Shown: piece by piece, positions 48,201-61,376 of the stretch
How the letters are laid out: each line of letters opens with the position of its first letter
Numbering within the stretch: position 1 is the stretch's first letter
Origin: Pyrus communis
Taxonomy: Eukaryota > Streptophyta > Magnoliopsida > Rosales > Rosaceae
Direction: 5' to 3'
Assembly (NCBI RefSeq): GCF_963583255.1
Contig: NC_084817.1
Location: forward strand, 17,775,989-17,839,988
Length of the DNA: 64,000 nucleotides
Program-made: the position numbers and the translations under genes
Notes under the pieces: model-generated
Told to the model about the DNA's origin: nothing
The model's input: the letters and a program-made list of their open reading frames with translations, nothing else
The model's database searches: none

Positions 48201-49960
48201 TTTTGAATTACTCGATCAAGGTTCTATTTCTTCTTTCATTAACTCCATTTTGCTCAGGGGCACCAGGATTGGTATATTGAGCAACAATTCTATGCTTCTG
48301 CAGAAACAATGCAAAAGGACCAGGCTGTCTTCCAGATTCACTAAATTTTCCATAATACTCTCCATTCCTATCAGACCTTACTACCTTGATTTTGCAGTTT
48401 AATTGATTCTCTACTTCTGCCTTATAGATTTTGAAAGCAGCAAAGGCACTAGACTTCTCTACCAACAAGTATACATACCCAAACCTAGAAAAGTTATCTG
48501 TTAATGTAATGAAATACTTGTAGCCACCGTGTGTTGATGTTGAAAAAGGTCCACAAATGTCTGTGTGGATTAGTTCTAGCAACTTTGTACTTCTAGTTAA
48601 ACCATTTTTCTTCTTGTTTATCAACTTTCCCTTAATGCAATTAGTACAAATTTTGAAATCACCATAGTTCAGTGATGGCATAATTTGTTCCCTAGTTAAT
48701 CTTTGCATTCTTTCTTTTGAAATATGCCCTAATCTCTTATGCCATAACTTGGACGAGGTGTCGTTTTTCAGTGCTTGTTTGTGCCCTATTGTGTTGACTT
48801 CACTTATTGGTACATTGCATTTAAGCTTGAACATGTCACCAACCAATACTCCATCACCAATTAAGTTGGAACTTCGAAATATTGAAAAACCATTCTCATT
48901 AATATCAAACTTAAACTTTGATACAAGCCTACTAACTGAGACTAAGTTCCTTCTCATGGAAGGTATATAAGCAACATCAACCAAATCTAGCAAAAAACTG
49001 GAAAATAACTCAAGTCTAACTACTCCAATGAACTCCACTGCAACTCTAGCTCTATTGCCCATAAACACTAACACCTCATCCTTGTTTGGCACCCTCTTAT
49101 TAATGTACCCCTGCAATGAGTTTGTTACATGAATTGTAGCACTAGTATCAAGCCACCAAGTATCATAATCTCAACCAAGTTCGATTCAAAACAAATTGAA
49201 CTTTTATGCACCATACCTTTGTTTTTCTTACTTTCTTTGTTGTCATTCCAAAGTTTATACCTAGTACATTCCTTTTTTTGATGTCTTACCTTCTTGCAGA
49301 AGAAACATTTCATTCCAACAACCTTATGAATTCTTAGATGGTTATTACCCTTATTGACCATTCATGCAGCCTTTTTGTTGTTTTTCTGTGGAAGGTTGTC
49401 TTTCTCATTGGGAGGATTGACACTCTCCACTGTATTGACTTGTTTTTTCCCCTTATCTTGTCAAATATTTTGCTCTTCATGCACACAGATAACAATCAAC
49501 TCGTTTAGGTCCCATTTTTCTTTCTAAGCTATGTAAGTACTCTTCAACTGAGAGTACTCGGGAGGTAAGGAATTGAGGGTAAGATGCAGTAGAAAAAGGG
49601 TCATTTATTTTGATGTTAAGTGCATTGAGCTTTGCAGTTGTATCAACCATTGAGAGAATGTGCTATCTCACATCACCACCAAGGTATTTAGTGGTTATAA
49701 GAGTGTTCATGAGTGTTCCAGTTTTTGCCTTCTTGGATTCCTTGAACTTTGCTTCAATGGAATCAAGGTATGCCTTAGCATTATCTGATTCAGTGATTGC
49801 CCCTCAAACTAGATCATACATTGATCTTTTGATTACTAGCAATGCTATTCTATTAGCCTTAATCCACTTCTCATACTCATTCTTCTTTTTTGCAATTGTA
49901 TCTTCCGTAGGCTTGGTTGGTTCATTCTCTCGGTTCATTCTCTCTTAATATCCAAAACAT
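44841..49960 (-). mobile_element. Ty1-copia retrotransposon A, decayed, 5' LTR missing
   Basis: Reading leftward: a gag remnant with a zinc knuckle (CFFCKKVRHQKKEC, about 49290); pre-integrase and integrase (48208-49116: LWHKRLGHISKERM, HTDICGPF, then PEQNGVNERRNRT); reverse transcriptase (46774-47067, with LYVDDILLGCN); and RNase H (46092-46506, with GYSDSDFAGC and ADA-like ends). Frameshifts and stops separate the parts. A polypurine tract (ctagtgggagaa on minus, 45273-45284) precedes a 3' LTR at about 44841-45272 that begins TGTTGGATG and has a 'tataaatat' box. Gene order INT-RT-RH defines copia. No matching LTR is found at the right end. Confidence 0.85.
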
Positions 49961-49992
49961 AAAGGAAAATTGTTCAAAATTAAACCAAAAAA

Positions 49993-49993
<1 letters not shown>

Positions 49994-50018
<25 letters not shown>
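49994..50018. repeat. Run of 25 G at a copia-copia junction
   Basis: An uninterrupted G tract on plus, just between the gag of copia A and the gag of copia B. It may mark a breakpoint or a sequencing/assembly weak spot. Confidence 0.85.
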
Positions 50019-50024
<6 letters not shown>

Positions 50025-50049
50025 CGGCCCTATTGTCTAAATTTCAACT

Positions 50050-50954
50050 AGAAAATAGTTTATGTCTAAGATTCTAATATTCTATAGGGGTGGTATCCTC
50101 TTGAAAATCAGAAACCTTCATCTTGGTACTCTCCGTTTCATCCACTTGATATTTAGCTACAACCTTCAGGGGAGCTCGGAAAACATGGGACCAATGATCC
50201 TTTTAACCACATCGATAGCACATATCCGCATCAATGGTTTTAGGTGCTTTACCCTTATTCTTGAAGTTTGGGGCTTTGGGAGAAAGGTTAGGGTGCTTTT
50301 GGGCTTGGTTTCCTCCCTTAAATGGGCGTTTCTAGCCGTCTCTACCATGCTATTTTGGCGTTTTGGGTGTTTGTTTGTGTTATAATGTGCTTCAGGCACA
50401 TCAGTCGCCCCAATAGGCCAAGCTTAATAATTTTTCATCAACAACTGATTCTGTTTTTTTAGCAATAAGTAAAACTATATTGTTGTTGCAGAACAATATT
50501 AGTAGCAGAGAAGTTCAAATAGGTGTTCTCTAGGAGATCCTCTTCAGTCAAGGTCTCGTTACAGAACTTAAGAACTGATAGGATTCGACAAACTTCAGAA
50601 TTATATTCATTCACAGACTTAAAGTCTTTGAAGCGCAAAATGTTGCCAGTTATGTATTGTTTCAGGAAAGAAGATGTCCTTTTGTTGATCAAAACAATTA
50701 GCCAAAGCGACCTAGAGTGCTTATAAATCCTCATCAGCAAGGTACTCGGTTTGTAGTGCATCATGAATATGTCTTCGGATGAAGATCATGGCAGTTGCTT
50801 TCTCAGCTTCATTAACCAGGTTGTCCGTCTTATCTTCAATGGCAGGACGCAAATTCTTTGCAGAGAGGTGGAGCTTCACATCTTGGACCCACTTGAGGTA
50901 GTTTCTTCCAGAGACCTCCAAAGCGGTAAAGTCGAGTTTGTTCAAATTTGACAT
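50050..50954 (-). mobile_element. Ty1-copia B, gag fragment
   Basis: On minus: MSNLNKLDFTALEVSGRNYL, then KLHLSAKNLRPAIEDK (50721-50954), a second gag block (50459-50764, KRTSSFLKQYITGNILRFKD), and a damaged zinc knuckle (CYRCG...DHWSHVFRAP, about 50190). This is a UBN2-type copia gag. It is a different element from copia A, which has its own gag. No pol follows because the frame is cut near the G tract. Confidence 0.75.
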
Positions 50955-52571
50955 GTTCCTATCACAAAATAAATGGACAAGATGTGGTTAGTGTAATGAA
51001 GAAAAAAATCTATCCATTCACATATGAGTAAAACATTCAAGTTCTAATAGACATGTATTGGTTTAAATTTTCATGAAAAAACTTCGGGTTTTCATAGGTG
51101 ATGTTTTTAAGGAAAACTTTAGGTTTTCAAACAAGGCATGTTTCTAGAAACTTCAGGTTTCAAAATAATTATGAACTTCATGTTCATATGTTCTTGCAGA
51201 CAAATACAACTATATATACATAACTATGCAACAAGAGAATATGCAAATAGAACTTCAGGTCTAAAATTATAATTGAATTAATTATTTAGACTTCGGGCCA
51301 AATTTAAAGTGTGGGTGAAAAAATATAAAACCCAACATGCCTAAAAAAAATGGGCATTTAAAACTCGGGGCCCAAAAAAATGGGCCAAAGCCCACGGGGC
51401 TGAGTGAACCGGTGTCATGAGGTCCAGGCCCAAAACTAGGTTGGGGTAGGCACGAGCCTAGCATACAGGCAAGCCCAGCATCATAGAAAAATGGGTTGCA
51501 GCTGCAAGCCCAAAGACAGAGGCCTAAACGGGCTCTGATTTAGTGCTTTGTGGACACGGATGCACCAGCGCATAGGCTGGGATCTGGTACAACGCGGTGC
51601 ATGGAAACCGTAATAGCCATGCGGGCTGTGATCCTATATGGTGCAAGACATGGGAACACCATGGCCAAAGAGGGTCGGTGTTGGGTCGAGAAGAGCTTCA
51701 AAGCCTAAAAGGCTAGTGCTTAATGAGAATGGGCCAAGCCTAAGTAGGCTTGGGATTTGAACCTGACACCCCAATGCTAGCTAGGTGAACTCGTCGGGGA
51801 AAGAGATTGGTGCCACTATTTCAGGTGGTCGTGTCGTGGTGCAAAAATCACAGCAAAAACTATGGGTTCGACGACAACCCATATAGGTAAACGAAAGTAA
51901 AACGCTTAATGTTTTTATAAACCCTAGAAAAATTAAATTAGAATTTAAAAAAAAAAAAAAAAAAACCAATGAGATTCGAATGAATCTTGGTCAAAAAACC
52001 CATTAGGGGACGACTTTCAAGTCGTCGGGGCGATGATCTGAGAGCAAGGTTAGGCTGCAGGCCTACCTGCAATGGTGGAGACGCCATGGAAGGTGTCGGG
52101 TTTTCTGGGTTTTCAAGCCTAGAGCCCGTGGCTCTGGCTTATGGTCTCATGGCTCAGGGAGAGCTTGATGGCGGCGCAGTTTCAGGCCACTACCATCGGG
52201 GTTTCAAAAACCTAGAAATTATTATTATTATTTTTTTTTTTCAATTTCCAGATTTCGAATTAATTCAATTTTATGCATATTCAACATATAATTTAATGTA
52301 TGAACAAATATATGATGCAATTTATGGTAATATCAATTCACATGATTCAACAATTATGAATATAATGCATATGCAATTTATGTAGAATCTAAAATTTGAA
52401 AAGCGTAAAGTTGGGTTATGCATTATGGTGAATGTTCATGCTATCATAGCTGCAAAAATATTAAGATAAAAACCATTGTTTTGAAATAACCTAATTGTGT
52501 GATGATATTGATGAATTGGTTAGATGCAGGAAACTTCCACGTCAAATTCCTAAGCACAATGGTAGGAGCAT
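50955..52571 (-). mobile_element. Probable 5' untranslated region of copia B
   Basis: Noncoding stretch between the gag of copia B and an LTR-like end at 52572. It repeats 'acttcaggttt' and 'acttcgggttt' motifs (51080-51260). The GC-richer part at 51400-52200 has no recognisable domain. Confidence 0.4.
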
Positions 52572-52807
52572 GTTGATAACGTATTGTGGCCTATATTTAA
52601 CTGACAAGGAGAGGGGGCCAACGATCGGTGACATAGAGAAATAGAGAGAGATGTGTTTGTATGGTTGTGTAAAGGTGATATTCCACCTACGCAGTGCCTT
52701 TATTTATAGTAATAAGAGAGAATAAATCATTCTTCTCCAAGGAATACAAGTCCTAATAGGAAAGAATAACTAGAATAAAATCTAATTTAGGATTTACACA
52801 ATCACAC
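52572..52807 (-). repeat. Partial LTR of copia B
   Basis: On minus it contains 'actataaataaaggcac' (TATA-like) and a CT-rich leader, and ends ...CGTTATCAACA, a common copia LTR terminus. The upstream part is cut by the LINE poly-T at 52808. Confidence 0.5.
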
Positions 52808-54690
52808 TTTTTTTTTTATTTAAGCAAAGGTACGATATTCATTAAGTAAATCATAATTCGTACAAACTGAGGATAATGTGCTTAATGGGCATCGATAAAA
52901 ACCTTGCCAATGATTTCAACCTGGTCAAAGGAAAAGAGCATCCCTCACAATTAGAAAACTATCCTTAAATGAACAATGGAAAAGAATTACAATCCCTCCT
53001 TTAGAAGTATATCTTAGATCAAATCTGGAGGCTCCTCGAACCACACTACCTCATGATCACAATTAATTCCCATATGAGCAAGTCAATGGGTTGCCAAGTT
53101 CCCCTCCCATTGAATATGATTAACCACCGAATCCAACCACTCTCTAAGAAGGCATTGTAGGTCATTAATTATAGGACTTAAGGAAGAGTTGTCATCCCTA
53201 CTCCCCTGCATAGCAGCCAACACCAGCACTGAGTTTCCTTCGAACTGAACTTTTCCCTTCATTGTACAAACAGTACCCACCAATATTGCGGCTCTCCACG
53301 CTGCAAATACTTCAGCATGCAACGCATAGGTTGCCCGCTCAATGGACTCAGCAGCAGCGGTAAGATATCCCCCCCAAGTGATTTCGAATCACCACCCCAA
53401 AACTTCCCCAATTATTTCTATTGTTCCACACTCCATCGAAGTTGCACTTAACCCACCCCTCCACAGGTCACCCCTACTTTTGATGCTCCCGGCTTACCTT
53501 CCTCGCCGTTTGCTTGTGCCACTTATGAAATTCCTGCAACTAACCCTCCGCATGAAGCACGATTTCAAGTGGTGGTAACGCTTTTGTATTCCAAAAAATC
53601 TCATTCCTATGCTTCCATAAAGACCATATCAATCAAACCTCGAAGTAGAGTCGTGGAGTTCTAAATTGGCTAACCAATGCATAAAGCACTCTCCCTGCTC
53701 ACCATCCACCTGTAAGCCCAAACCTTGAAACCACATTGCTCTAGCCACATTACAATCTCTCAAAACATGCTTCGTTGATTCCACATGGCCTCCACAAACT
53801 ACACACACCTCCTTTGTCATCACTCTTCGTTTACAGAGATTCAACCTCGTAGGTAGGGAATCCAAACATGCACACCATACATAAATCTTCACATTCCCAG
53901 AAACATAAGTAACCCACAATTTCTTCCATAGCTTTTCTCCAACATTACTAGAAGCAGAAGATGAGCCTGCTGCCCCTTCATCACTTGCTACATTTATCCC
54001 CTGTGCAACATTATATGCACTCTAGACCGTAAATTTTCCATGCCGTTCATAATGCCAAATCTGACGATAGTCTCTGTTCTGTAGACTCAGAGGAATTCCA
54101 TGAATTAGGTCTACTTCCTCCTAGCAAAATAGTTCATTCATCAACTGGACGTTCCTTTGCTTTGACTTCATCTAAAATAAATTGTCTACTGTGGCCTCCT
54201 CATCCCAATGCATCGGTGTTGCAGTCAAAATCTGGAGATAAAAGTCCCTTGGCACCTAATTATCCTTCCATATACGAACCTTCCTTCCATTACCCACCTG
54301 CCAGCGAATGCCCTTTTGGAGTACCGATCGTGAGGCTGCAATACTCCTCTAAACATATGAACTATTAGAAGTCACCCGAGCATCTAAGAACTCTGTCGTA
54401 GGAAAGTAACGAGCCTTGAATACCCGATACACAAGAGCCTTAGGATCATGTAGAAAACGTCAAGCTTTTTTAGCCAACAAAGCCTGGTTAAACGCATAAA
54501 GGTCTCGAAAACCAAGACCCCCATCATGCTTCGGTTTACACAAAGTCCTCCAGTTAAGCCAATGTATTTTCCTCTTACCCGAATCTCCACTCTACCAAAA
54601 CTTAGCTATCATCATATTCAATTCCTCACAAAACGATTTAGGGAGCAAAAAGCATTGCATGGAATACATTATTCTGTTTTTTCTACCTTC
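52808..54690 (-). mobile_element. LINE non-LTR retrotransposon, 5'-truncated and decayed
   Basis: On minus, from high to low coordinates: end of the reverse transcriptase (54384-54590, with remnants of GGLGF and ALLAKKA-like motifs), zf-RVT (53629-53919, with TKEVCVVCGGHVESTKHVLR), then RNase H (53083-53322, with VQFEGNSVLVL). A poly-T at 52808-52819 on plus is the poly-A tail of the element. Stops and frame changes interrupt each domain. Confidence 0.8.
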
Positions 54691-56214
54691 TTTTATGCGT
54701 AATGATAATTATAACCTCATTATTCTAGTGTTCTAGGGTTTAACCATTTGTGTTGCTTGGCACATCAAGAATTTTAAGTTGTAGATAGCTGGCGTCTTTT
54801 GAGATATTTGATAAAGTTGAATTTGAAACAAACAATATCCAGGAGATTGGCTTTTAGATAATGAGATAAATCCAGGAAAAATGCAAATTTCCCTTTTTCT
54901 AAAAAGAGATAACAAAAAGAAAATTTCAACATGATGACATTGTTTCACTTTACTTTATAAGCAATTAAACATGATGACATGTTGATAAGGTTGCTTTATC
55001 CTATGATTTTGTTTGCTGTTTTAAAACGTTGCATACAAATGCAATGTTGTCTTCTTATTTTTAGTGGCGGATTTAGAAATTTCTTAGAAAGTAAATGGAG
55101 TATAAAAGTTTATAATGTTTTAGTTAGAATTAATTATAGCACAAGTGTCATTGTGTAATGTGAAAATCTCAAGCTTTTTTATTACTTGTAGGCATAGATT
55201 AAAATGTTGCCGATATTATCGAAATATTGGTTGACATTTCGGAACTTTCATGGGTCCACAATTAAAAAGGGGAGAAAAGGCATATCCAGTGTTTAAAATA
55301 TTGATATAGGTGGAAATATCAACATGCAAATTTATGAAAATATTAATATGCAAACTTTTGAATATATTGATATCGGTTCCTTCAACAGAAATTGTGGAAA
55401 TTTACAATGGGTGGGTATCTCAACTCACTTAGATTTAGGCGAAGTTAGAGAAAAATTTCTCCAAAAAAATTCAAAAGTTCGAAATTTGCAATGGGTTCTT
55501 GTAAAATTTACGTAGTGAATTGTTTAATTTTCCTATATCTCGCCGATATAGGGTGAAGCTTGTGTTTCACCCTGCATTTTCCATATCAGTCCTTGATTTG
55601 GATATTTCAACAAAAATATCGACAATTTTGTACATATTTTAAACATTGTGTATCTCTATCATGTCATTCGACAAAAATCGAAGAAACTCGGTGTTTCAGT
55701 GGAATATCCTTAAAGTTTAAGAGATTTTAACGGAAAATTTGATGAAAATTCGTTGTATTTTGTATGTAGAATGTCGGTGAAATATGTGTGGGTTTTCTTT
55801 TGCATGGAGACATGCAACAATCTTCGCAAGGAATGGGGGAGAGAAAAAGCGGTGGAGTTTCAGGGTCAGCGCGAGGAAGAATAGTCTCTCTATCCGTATC
55901 ACCACCCTTGTCACTGTTATTTCATTTTTTTGATTAATTAATTTATTTACCGTAATCCACTTCCCCAACTAAAAAAAATACCCTACTTCTATTCAACTAC
56001 CAATAATACTATATAAATACAAAGCTAAAAATATAAGATTGAGCATATACAAAAACAATCTTACACTAACCAAATTATGGGGTAATCTAGTATGTCTTGA
56101 TTATCCTATAGTACGGGGTTTTAACGTTTAAAGTGATATCATGATTTAACAATCAAAACTTTAGAGTATAAAATAGTCCAAAGCATAATAGAATAAAAAA
56201 GATGTTAAATAGAT
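54691..56214. other. Intergenic, AT-rich, with 'gatat/cgatat' motif cluster
   Basis: No gene is seen. At 55200-55640, 'ccgatatt', 'aaatatcaac' and 'gatatcgg' motifs are dense, which resembles a degraded plant MITE, but I cannot set its ends. Confidence 0.35.
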
Positions 56215-59200
56215 TCATTGATAGTCGATTTTGGAAGTAAGAAGTCTGGTGGTATTCCTCTTCATTTGGACGTGAGAGGTTTTAGGAAATCAAAGCCTGA
56301 AGCATGATTCCCTAGCTTCTAAAGCCTCCAACTTCAAGAATAAAGGCAAAGTACCCACCAACAAATAAGCGGAGATGTGTTACAGCTGTGGTTCGAAGGA
56401 TCATTGGTTCTATACTTTCCAAGCTTCCGCTCAAGCTGTTGCTGAGTATCATTTGCGTCATTAGGCCATAGAGGTTAACTTTGGTTAAGTGGATAATCCT
56501 AAAGATACCACCATGGAGATTTCCATTTTCAAGAGGTATCTGCATTGATGGAAGATTAGATTTTTTGAACATGGTCCTACACGTTGGCTGAATTCCCATA
56601 GTGGCCTAATTCTTTATGTTCTTTTTGTTGAAGTTTTTGAACAATTTTTGTTGTGTTGGATAATTTGTTTGGTATTGTTTTAAATTTTGGATATGATTTA
56701 TGGATATTATTTCTCGAATAATAAATTAAATGAATGAAATCGAATTTTTCTTTATCATATAACCTATTCAATTAATTTATTTTTAGGTAATGTCTTGTGG
56801 GGAAGTTAGTTGTCTAGTATATAGTTCAACCACGGACACCATCTTGTGTGAGCGCATATAATTTACTAACTTCATACCTAAAAATTCACTTTTGACAACC
56901 TTTTTGACCCATTCAACTTGACTGAGGGGCATGGCGCTGCCTATATAATGTTGTCCAATAATACTAAATTAACCATTAAAAATGCCCTTCAAACACCCTG
57001 TTATGGAAGAACACTGTTGAGCTTCAAAGATTTTTGAGATAATAATTATCACATTGAAACCACTAAAGAAAATGGAGTTGAATTCCTTTGCATCACTTCC
57101 TATGAATATGGCTAGAAGCATATTTTATAGAAGATGGAGTGCCTTCTAAATGGCTTATATGTCACAACCATTTGCATTGTTCAGGATCACTATGTGGTCG
57201 GTGTTACCTCTAGGCTTGCATTAGAAGACATGCTTTGACATGATTGCTTGGGACATCCAAGACGTGATATGATGCTCGATATCCTCAAAGTTACTTAAAA
57301 GCATCCTCTTGTTCGTTGCGTAAATTAAACACTCGCCCATTTACCGACAAGATCCGAAAGGATCTTCCAACCTTTCTTCAGAGGATTCAATGGGACATTT
57401 ATAGGCCTATTTAACAACCATGTGGACCATTTTTTACTTTATGGTGTTGGTTTACGCATCGACACATTGTTCACATGTTTGCCTACTATCCACATGTAAT
57501 GATGCATTTGCGAAACTACTAGCACAAATTTTTAAGCTTAGGGCTTACCAATCATTAGATAGCCTGGTAGACTAGCCAATCATATGCTCACACCTTAAAA
57601 TTGGCAGACCCATTGGGTGAAAGGATTCACGACCCTGAAAGAGGAAAAACACCGCACACTCTAGTTCAACTAGCTTGTAACCATCGCTAACTTATCCATT
57701 CCAACGCATGAAGTTATTCTAGATTATGGAAACATTCTTGAAGAGACGAATCTACTTCTCGAGAATCGTGAGATTTCAGTCCATTATACTAAGCTTGGAT
57801 GTACTTTGGAATAATGATGAGATGATAGTTGACTGAGATTTCAGTGGCTACTGATATCATGTTAATCGATGATTTTGAACCTTATTTCATTGATGAATGG
57901 CGACATAGAATTGATTGGTCAAATTGGAAACAAGCAATCTAGGTCGAACTCTATTCCCTTGTGAAATGCAAAGTGTTTTGGCCTGCAATTCATACACCTC
58001 AAAATGTGAAGCGAGATAACTACAATTGAGTTTTAGTAAGGAAGCGTAATGAGAATAATGAAATAGTGCAATATAAAGCACACCTCGTGGCGTAAGGCTT
58101 CTCTGAACGCCCTGGGATGAATTTTGAGAAGACTTATTTCCCGTAATGAACATCATAATATGCAACTTAGAACGTGGTAGCTGTGTATCTATATAAGGAT
58201 CTTGATTGAAATTTATATGAAAGTTCCTGAAGGACTTACATTGACTATATCAAATAGTTTTGGACCACCCTCTCCATTAGATTGAGGTGTTTACTTTACA
58301 GATTGAAACAATTCGAGCGGATATGATATAACCGTTTGAGTTAGTATTTGATTGGTGAAGGATATTTGAATAATGAAATATGCCAATGCGTGTTCATCAC
58401 GAAGTCACATTCCGATTTTGCGATAGTTGCAATTTATGTCAATGACATGAATCTCATTGGGACTCTAAACGAGACCCTTTCCTTCCTACAAACAATGAGA
58501 AAGAGGTTTTGGAGCCTAAAATTCCATATTTGATTGCAATTGGCGATGTATTGTACTTAGTTTAGTGCATTAGACCAGACATCTCCTTCGCTGTTAATCT
58601 TTTGGAAAGATATAACAACGCACCAATACGTCGACATTGGAATGGTGTTAAAGAAATCCTTTATTACCTTAAAGGTACTATGGATTTGAGCTCATTTTAT
58701 CCATATACATCTCAGAATAGATCATACCTCATTGGTCTTTGAAATGATGCTTGCCTTGTTAGTATGATGATGAAGGTTATTTACCATCGGAGACACTACA
58801 ATATCTTGGAGGTTAACCAAATAGACCTTAGTTGCAACTTCTTTGAACGATGCTAAAATTCTCGCACTTCATGAAGCTACGTGTGAATGCTTCTGGCTGA
58901 GAGCTGTTATTGAGCATACTATAAGCACTTGCGGACTTTCTTCCATCGTTGAAGTCCCTACAACAATTTATGAAGACAACGTCACTTAGGGGTGGGTTCA
59001 AAAAACCGAAAACCGAAAATCAAACCGAACCAAAGCCGAAAAATACCAAACCGAAAAAAAATCAAACCGAAATTGCCAAACCAAACCGAACAGAATCTGG
59101 CTCGTTCGGTTTTGGTTTTTAAGGTCCGGAAACAGAACCGAACCGGAAAAAAAAATTATATATAAATACTTAAAAACATGTTGGCATGAAGGTTTGAACC

Positions 59201-60560
59201 CCTTCCCTCCGGTTAGTATAATTACAACAAGCCAACTTGACTACAGGCTTTGTGTTGTTATGGTTGTACTAGTAAAATATTTATAGGTTTTTAATATTTA
59301 ATACTTAATAAAATCTACAAACCCTAGCCGTCACTCACTCCTCCCATTTCAGTTTTCATGTTTTCTGACTCTCTCTCCCCTCCGCAGCTTTCTTCCTTTC
59401 TCTTTGCTTCCTCAGTCTCTCTTTCCCCTTCATCTTTTCCTCTAAGTCACTCTTTCTCTAGTCTTGAGTCTTCTCCTGTCCTCCTCACAGATTCCTTCTT
59501 CCAAACCATAATTTTCCCTCGCCCCCTTCGAATCGGAAGAAGAGGAGGATGGCAAAGGGAGTTCGATTACTTCAACTGGCTCTAGCGCAGATGAAGTTCG
59601 ATCTCTTCCTTATTTTAACTATTATTTTAAAAAAAGATTGATTTTTTTTTCGTTTTGATTGATTTTAATTTGGTAAATTAGGTTAAGTTTTCTGTTTTTG
59701 GTTTTGGTTTCTAAATTAGTTTTGCTACGGTTGGGTCTTTCTTGTTTCAGCTCAAATGCTCCAACCGTGTTTACTACTTTTGGTTTCTGAATTCGTTTTA
59801 GTTGATGTTTTTTCGATTTGGTTGATTTTAATTTGGTAAGTATTAAGCTTTTGTATAATATTGTGTAATGCAGAGATGAAAACTGAAAAGCATGAGTTAA
59901 GTTGCCTTCTCGGTTAAAGTTCAAATATGTTGATTAGGGCATGTTGCAGGTTGATCTCTCACTGAGGAATGAGGATGCTCAAGGCAGGGAAGCATGTGAG
60001 ATTCAAGCTCCAAATGTAAAAAAAAAAATAAAAAATAAAAAAAATCATGGAAAAAAACGAGCCGGACCGAAACCTAACTGAAAAAGAAACCAAAACCGAA
60101 AAAAACCGAATTTTATTTTTAACCGAACCGAACCGAACTGAAATTTCGGTTCAGTTTCGGTAAAAAAACCGAACCGTTTCGAACCGAACCCAGCCCTAAC
60201 GTCACTTGTATCGACCAGATCAAATAAGGATACATCAAATGAGACAATACCAAGCATATGGCTTCGAAATTCTTCTTCTCAGATTAGCAACAAGAGCATC
60301 AGAATCTGATTGAATTCAAATAGATTTGGTCCCAAGATACCCTTGCCGATCTCTTCAAAAAGTCACTGTCGAAGTCTACTTTTCAGAAGCTTGTCAAGGA
60401 ATCAGTATATGTGTAAACTGTCTGATTTGCAGTGCTTGTAGTTCTCATTTGGGAGTTTTATCAAACTTAGGGAGTATGCTGAAGTTTAGCCTCTCAAATG
60501 AGTATATTTCAGTATACTTGTCTGAGTTTGACAAAAATCCCATAAGTGTTGGGTGACTAA
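56215..60560 (+). mobile_element. Ty1-copia C, heavily decayed and split by a hAT element
   Basis: On plus, with many stops: gag zinc knuckle (CYSCGSKDHWFYTF, about 56375), protease/pre-integrase area (YHIETTKENGVEFLCITS; DCLGHPRRDMMLDILK, about 57240), an RT segment (RHRIDWSNWKQAI; YKAHLVA then GFSERPGMNFEKTYFP, 57900-58140), RNase H region (58540-58970), then a 3' end continuing at 60207 with DLFKKSLSKSTFQKLVK-like sequence. A hAT element occupies 58987-60198. No intact frame remains. Confidence 0.75.
58987..60198. mobile_element. hAT element nested in copia C
   Basis: The element is 1,212 bp, flanked by perfect ACGTCACT copies (58979-58986, 60199-60206). The left end is TAGGGGTGGGTTC and the right end inverted is TAGGGCTGGGTTC. 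Both subterminal regions are dense in 'aaccgaaccgaa' motifs. The interior (59340-59590) has a CT-rich, 5'UTR-like segment and a 75-codon Ser-rich frame, possibly captured gene sequence. No transposase is present. Confidence 0.85.
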
Positions 60561-61376
60561 TTTTCATGGGCTACTAGTTTTGTCCTAAGCTGTTATCTTA
60601 AAAGAGTCTTGGGCAAGAGCTGAGGCTAAATTGGCCTCACAAAAAGCTTGGGCTCCAACGAGGCCAGGCTGATTGAATGCGTTGGAAAGATTTTCTTTAC
60701 AACTTGAAGTTAGGTCTTCTTCTAGCCTAGGCTAGAAGCCGTGCAAAAACGCATAGCAATCAACATGACGCCCTCGCCGGGATAGCAAAAACGCCTTTGA
60801 CGACGAGGAACACCTCTCAGCCTCAAGATCTTTTGAAGACAAGGATGCACTACCCGTTACGACAGTCAATCCAGGCCTTCTCGACATAAAGTGTTTCTGA
60901 AACTTAAAATGTTCAACGATCTGATCATGCATAGATGTTCACAACCAACATAGCGTAGAACACAAGGCGGCTCCTGTCGAGTTCGTGATGAACTTAAACA
61001 TGAGTTCGGTCTCCGTGTATCAGAAACTCCTCGGAGGAGCCCAAACGTCAAAAATCTCTCAGGAGGAATTCCTCCCAACTTTGAAGATTATGCAAACAAC
61101 ATGGGTAAGTCAACCACAACACAAAACACCAAAACAGAAGGAAAAAACCCAGGATGATTTCTCTAATATAACAAAAATAACTTCAACGAATCTCAAAATG
61201 CCATGCATTAAGTCGCTACGAAGATCACCTTACACATATAGTAAATCTAAGTATCCGAAAACTTAGCAACAAGGCAACATTGTCAAACAAAATTGAGAAT
61301 TTCATTAAGAGAAAAGAAACGTTAAGTCTCAAAACAAAATACTACGTTCAATATAGAGCCAATATCCTACTCTCCT
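60561..61376. other. Intergenic, origin unknown
   Basis: GC-richer than its surroundings at 60740-61080. It may be a decayed retrotransposon part. No domain is recognised. Confidence 0.35.
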
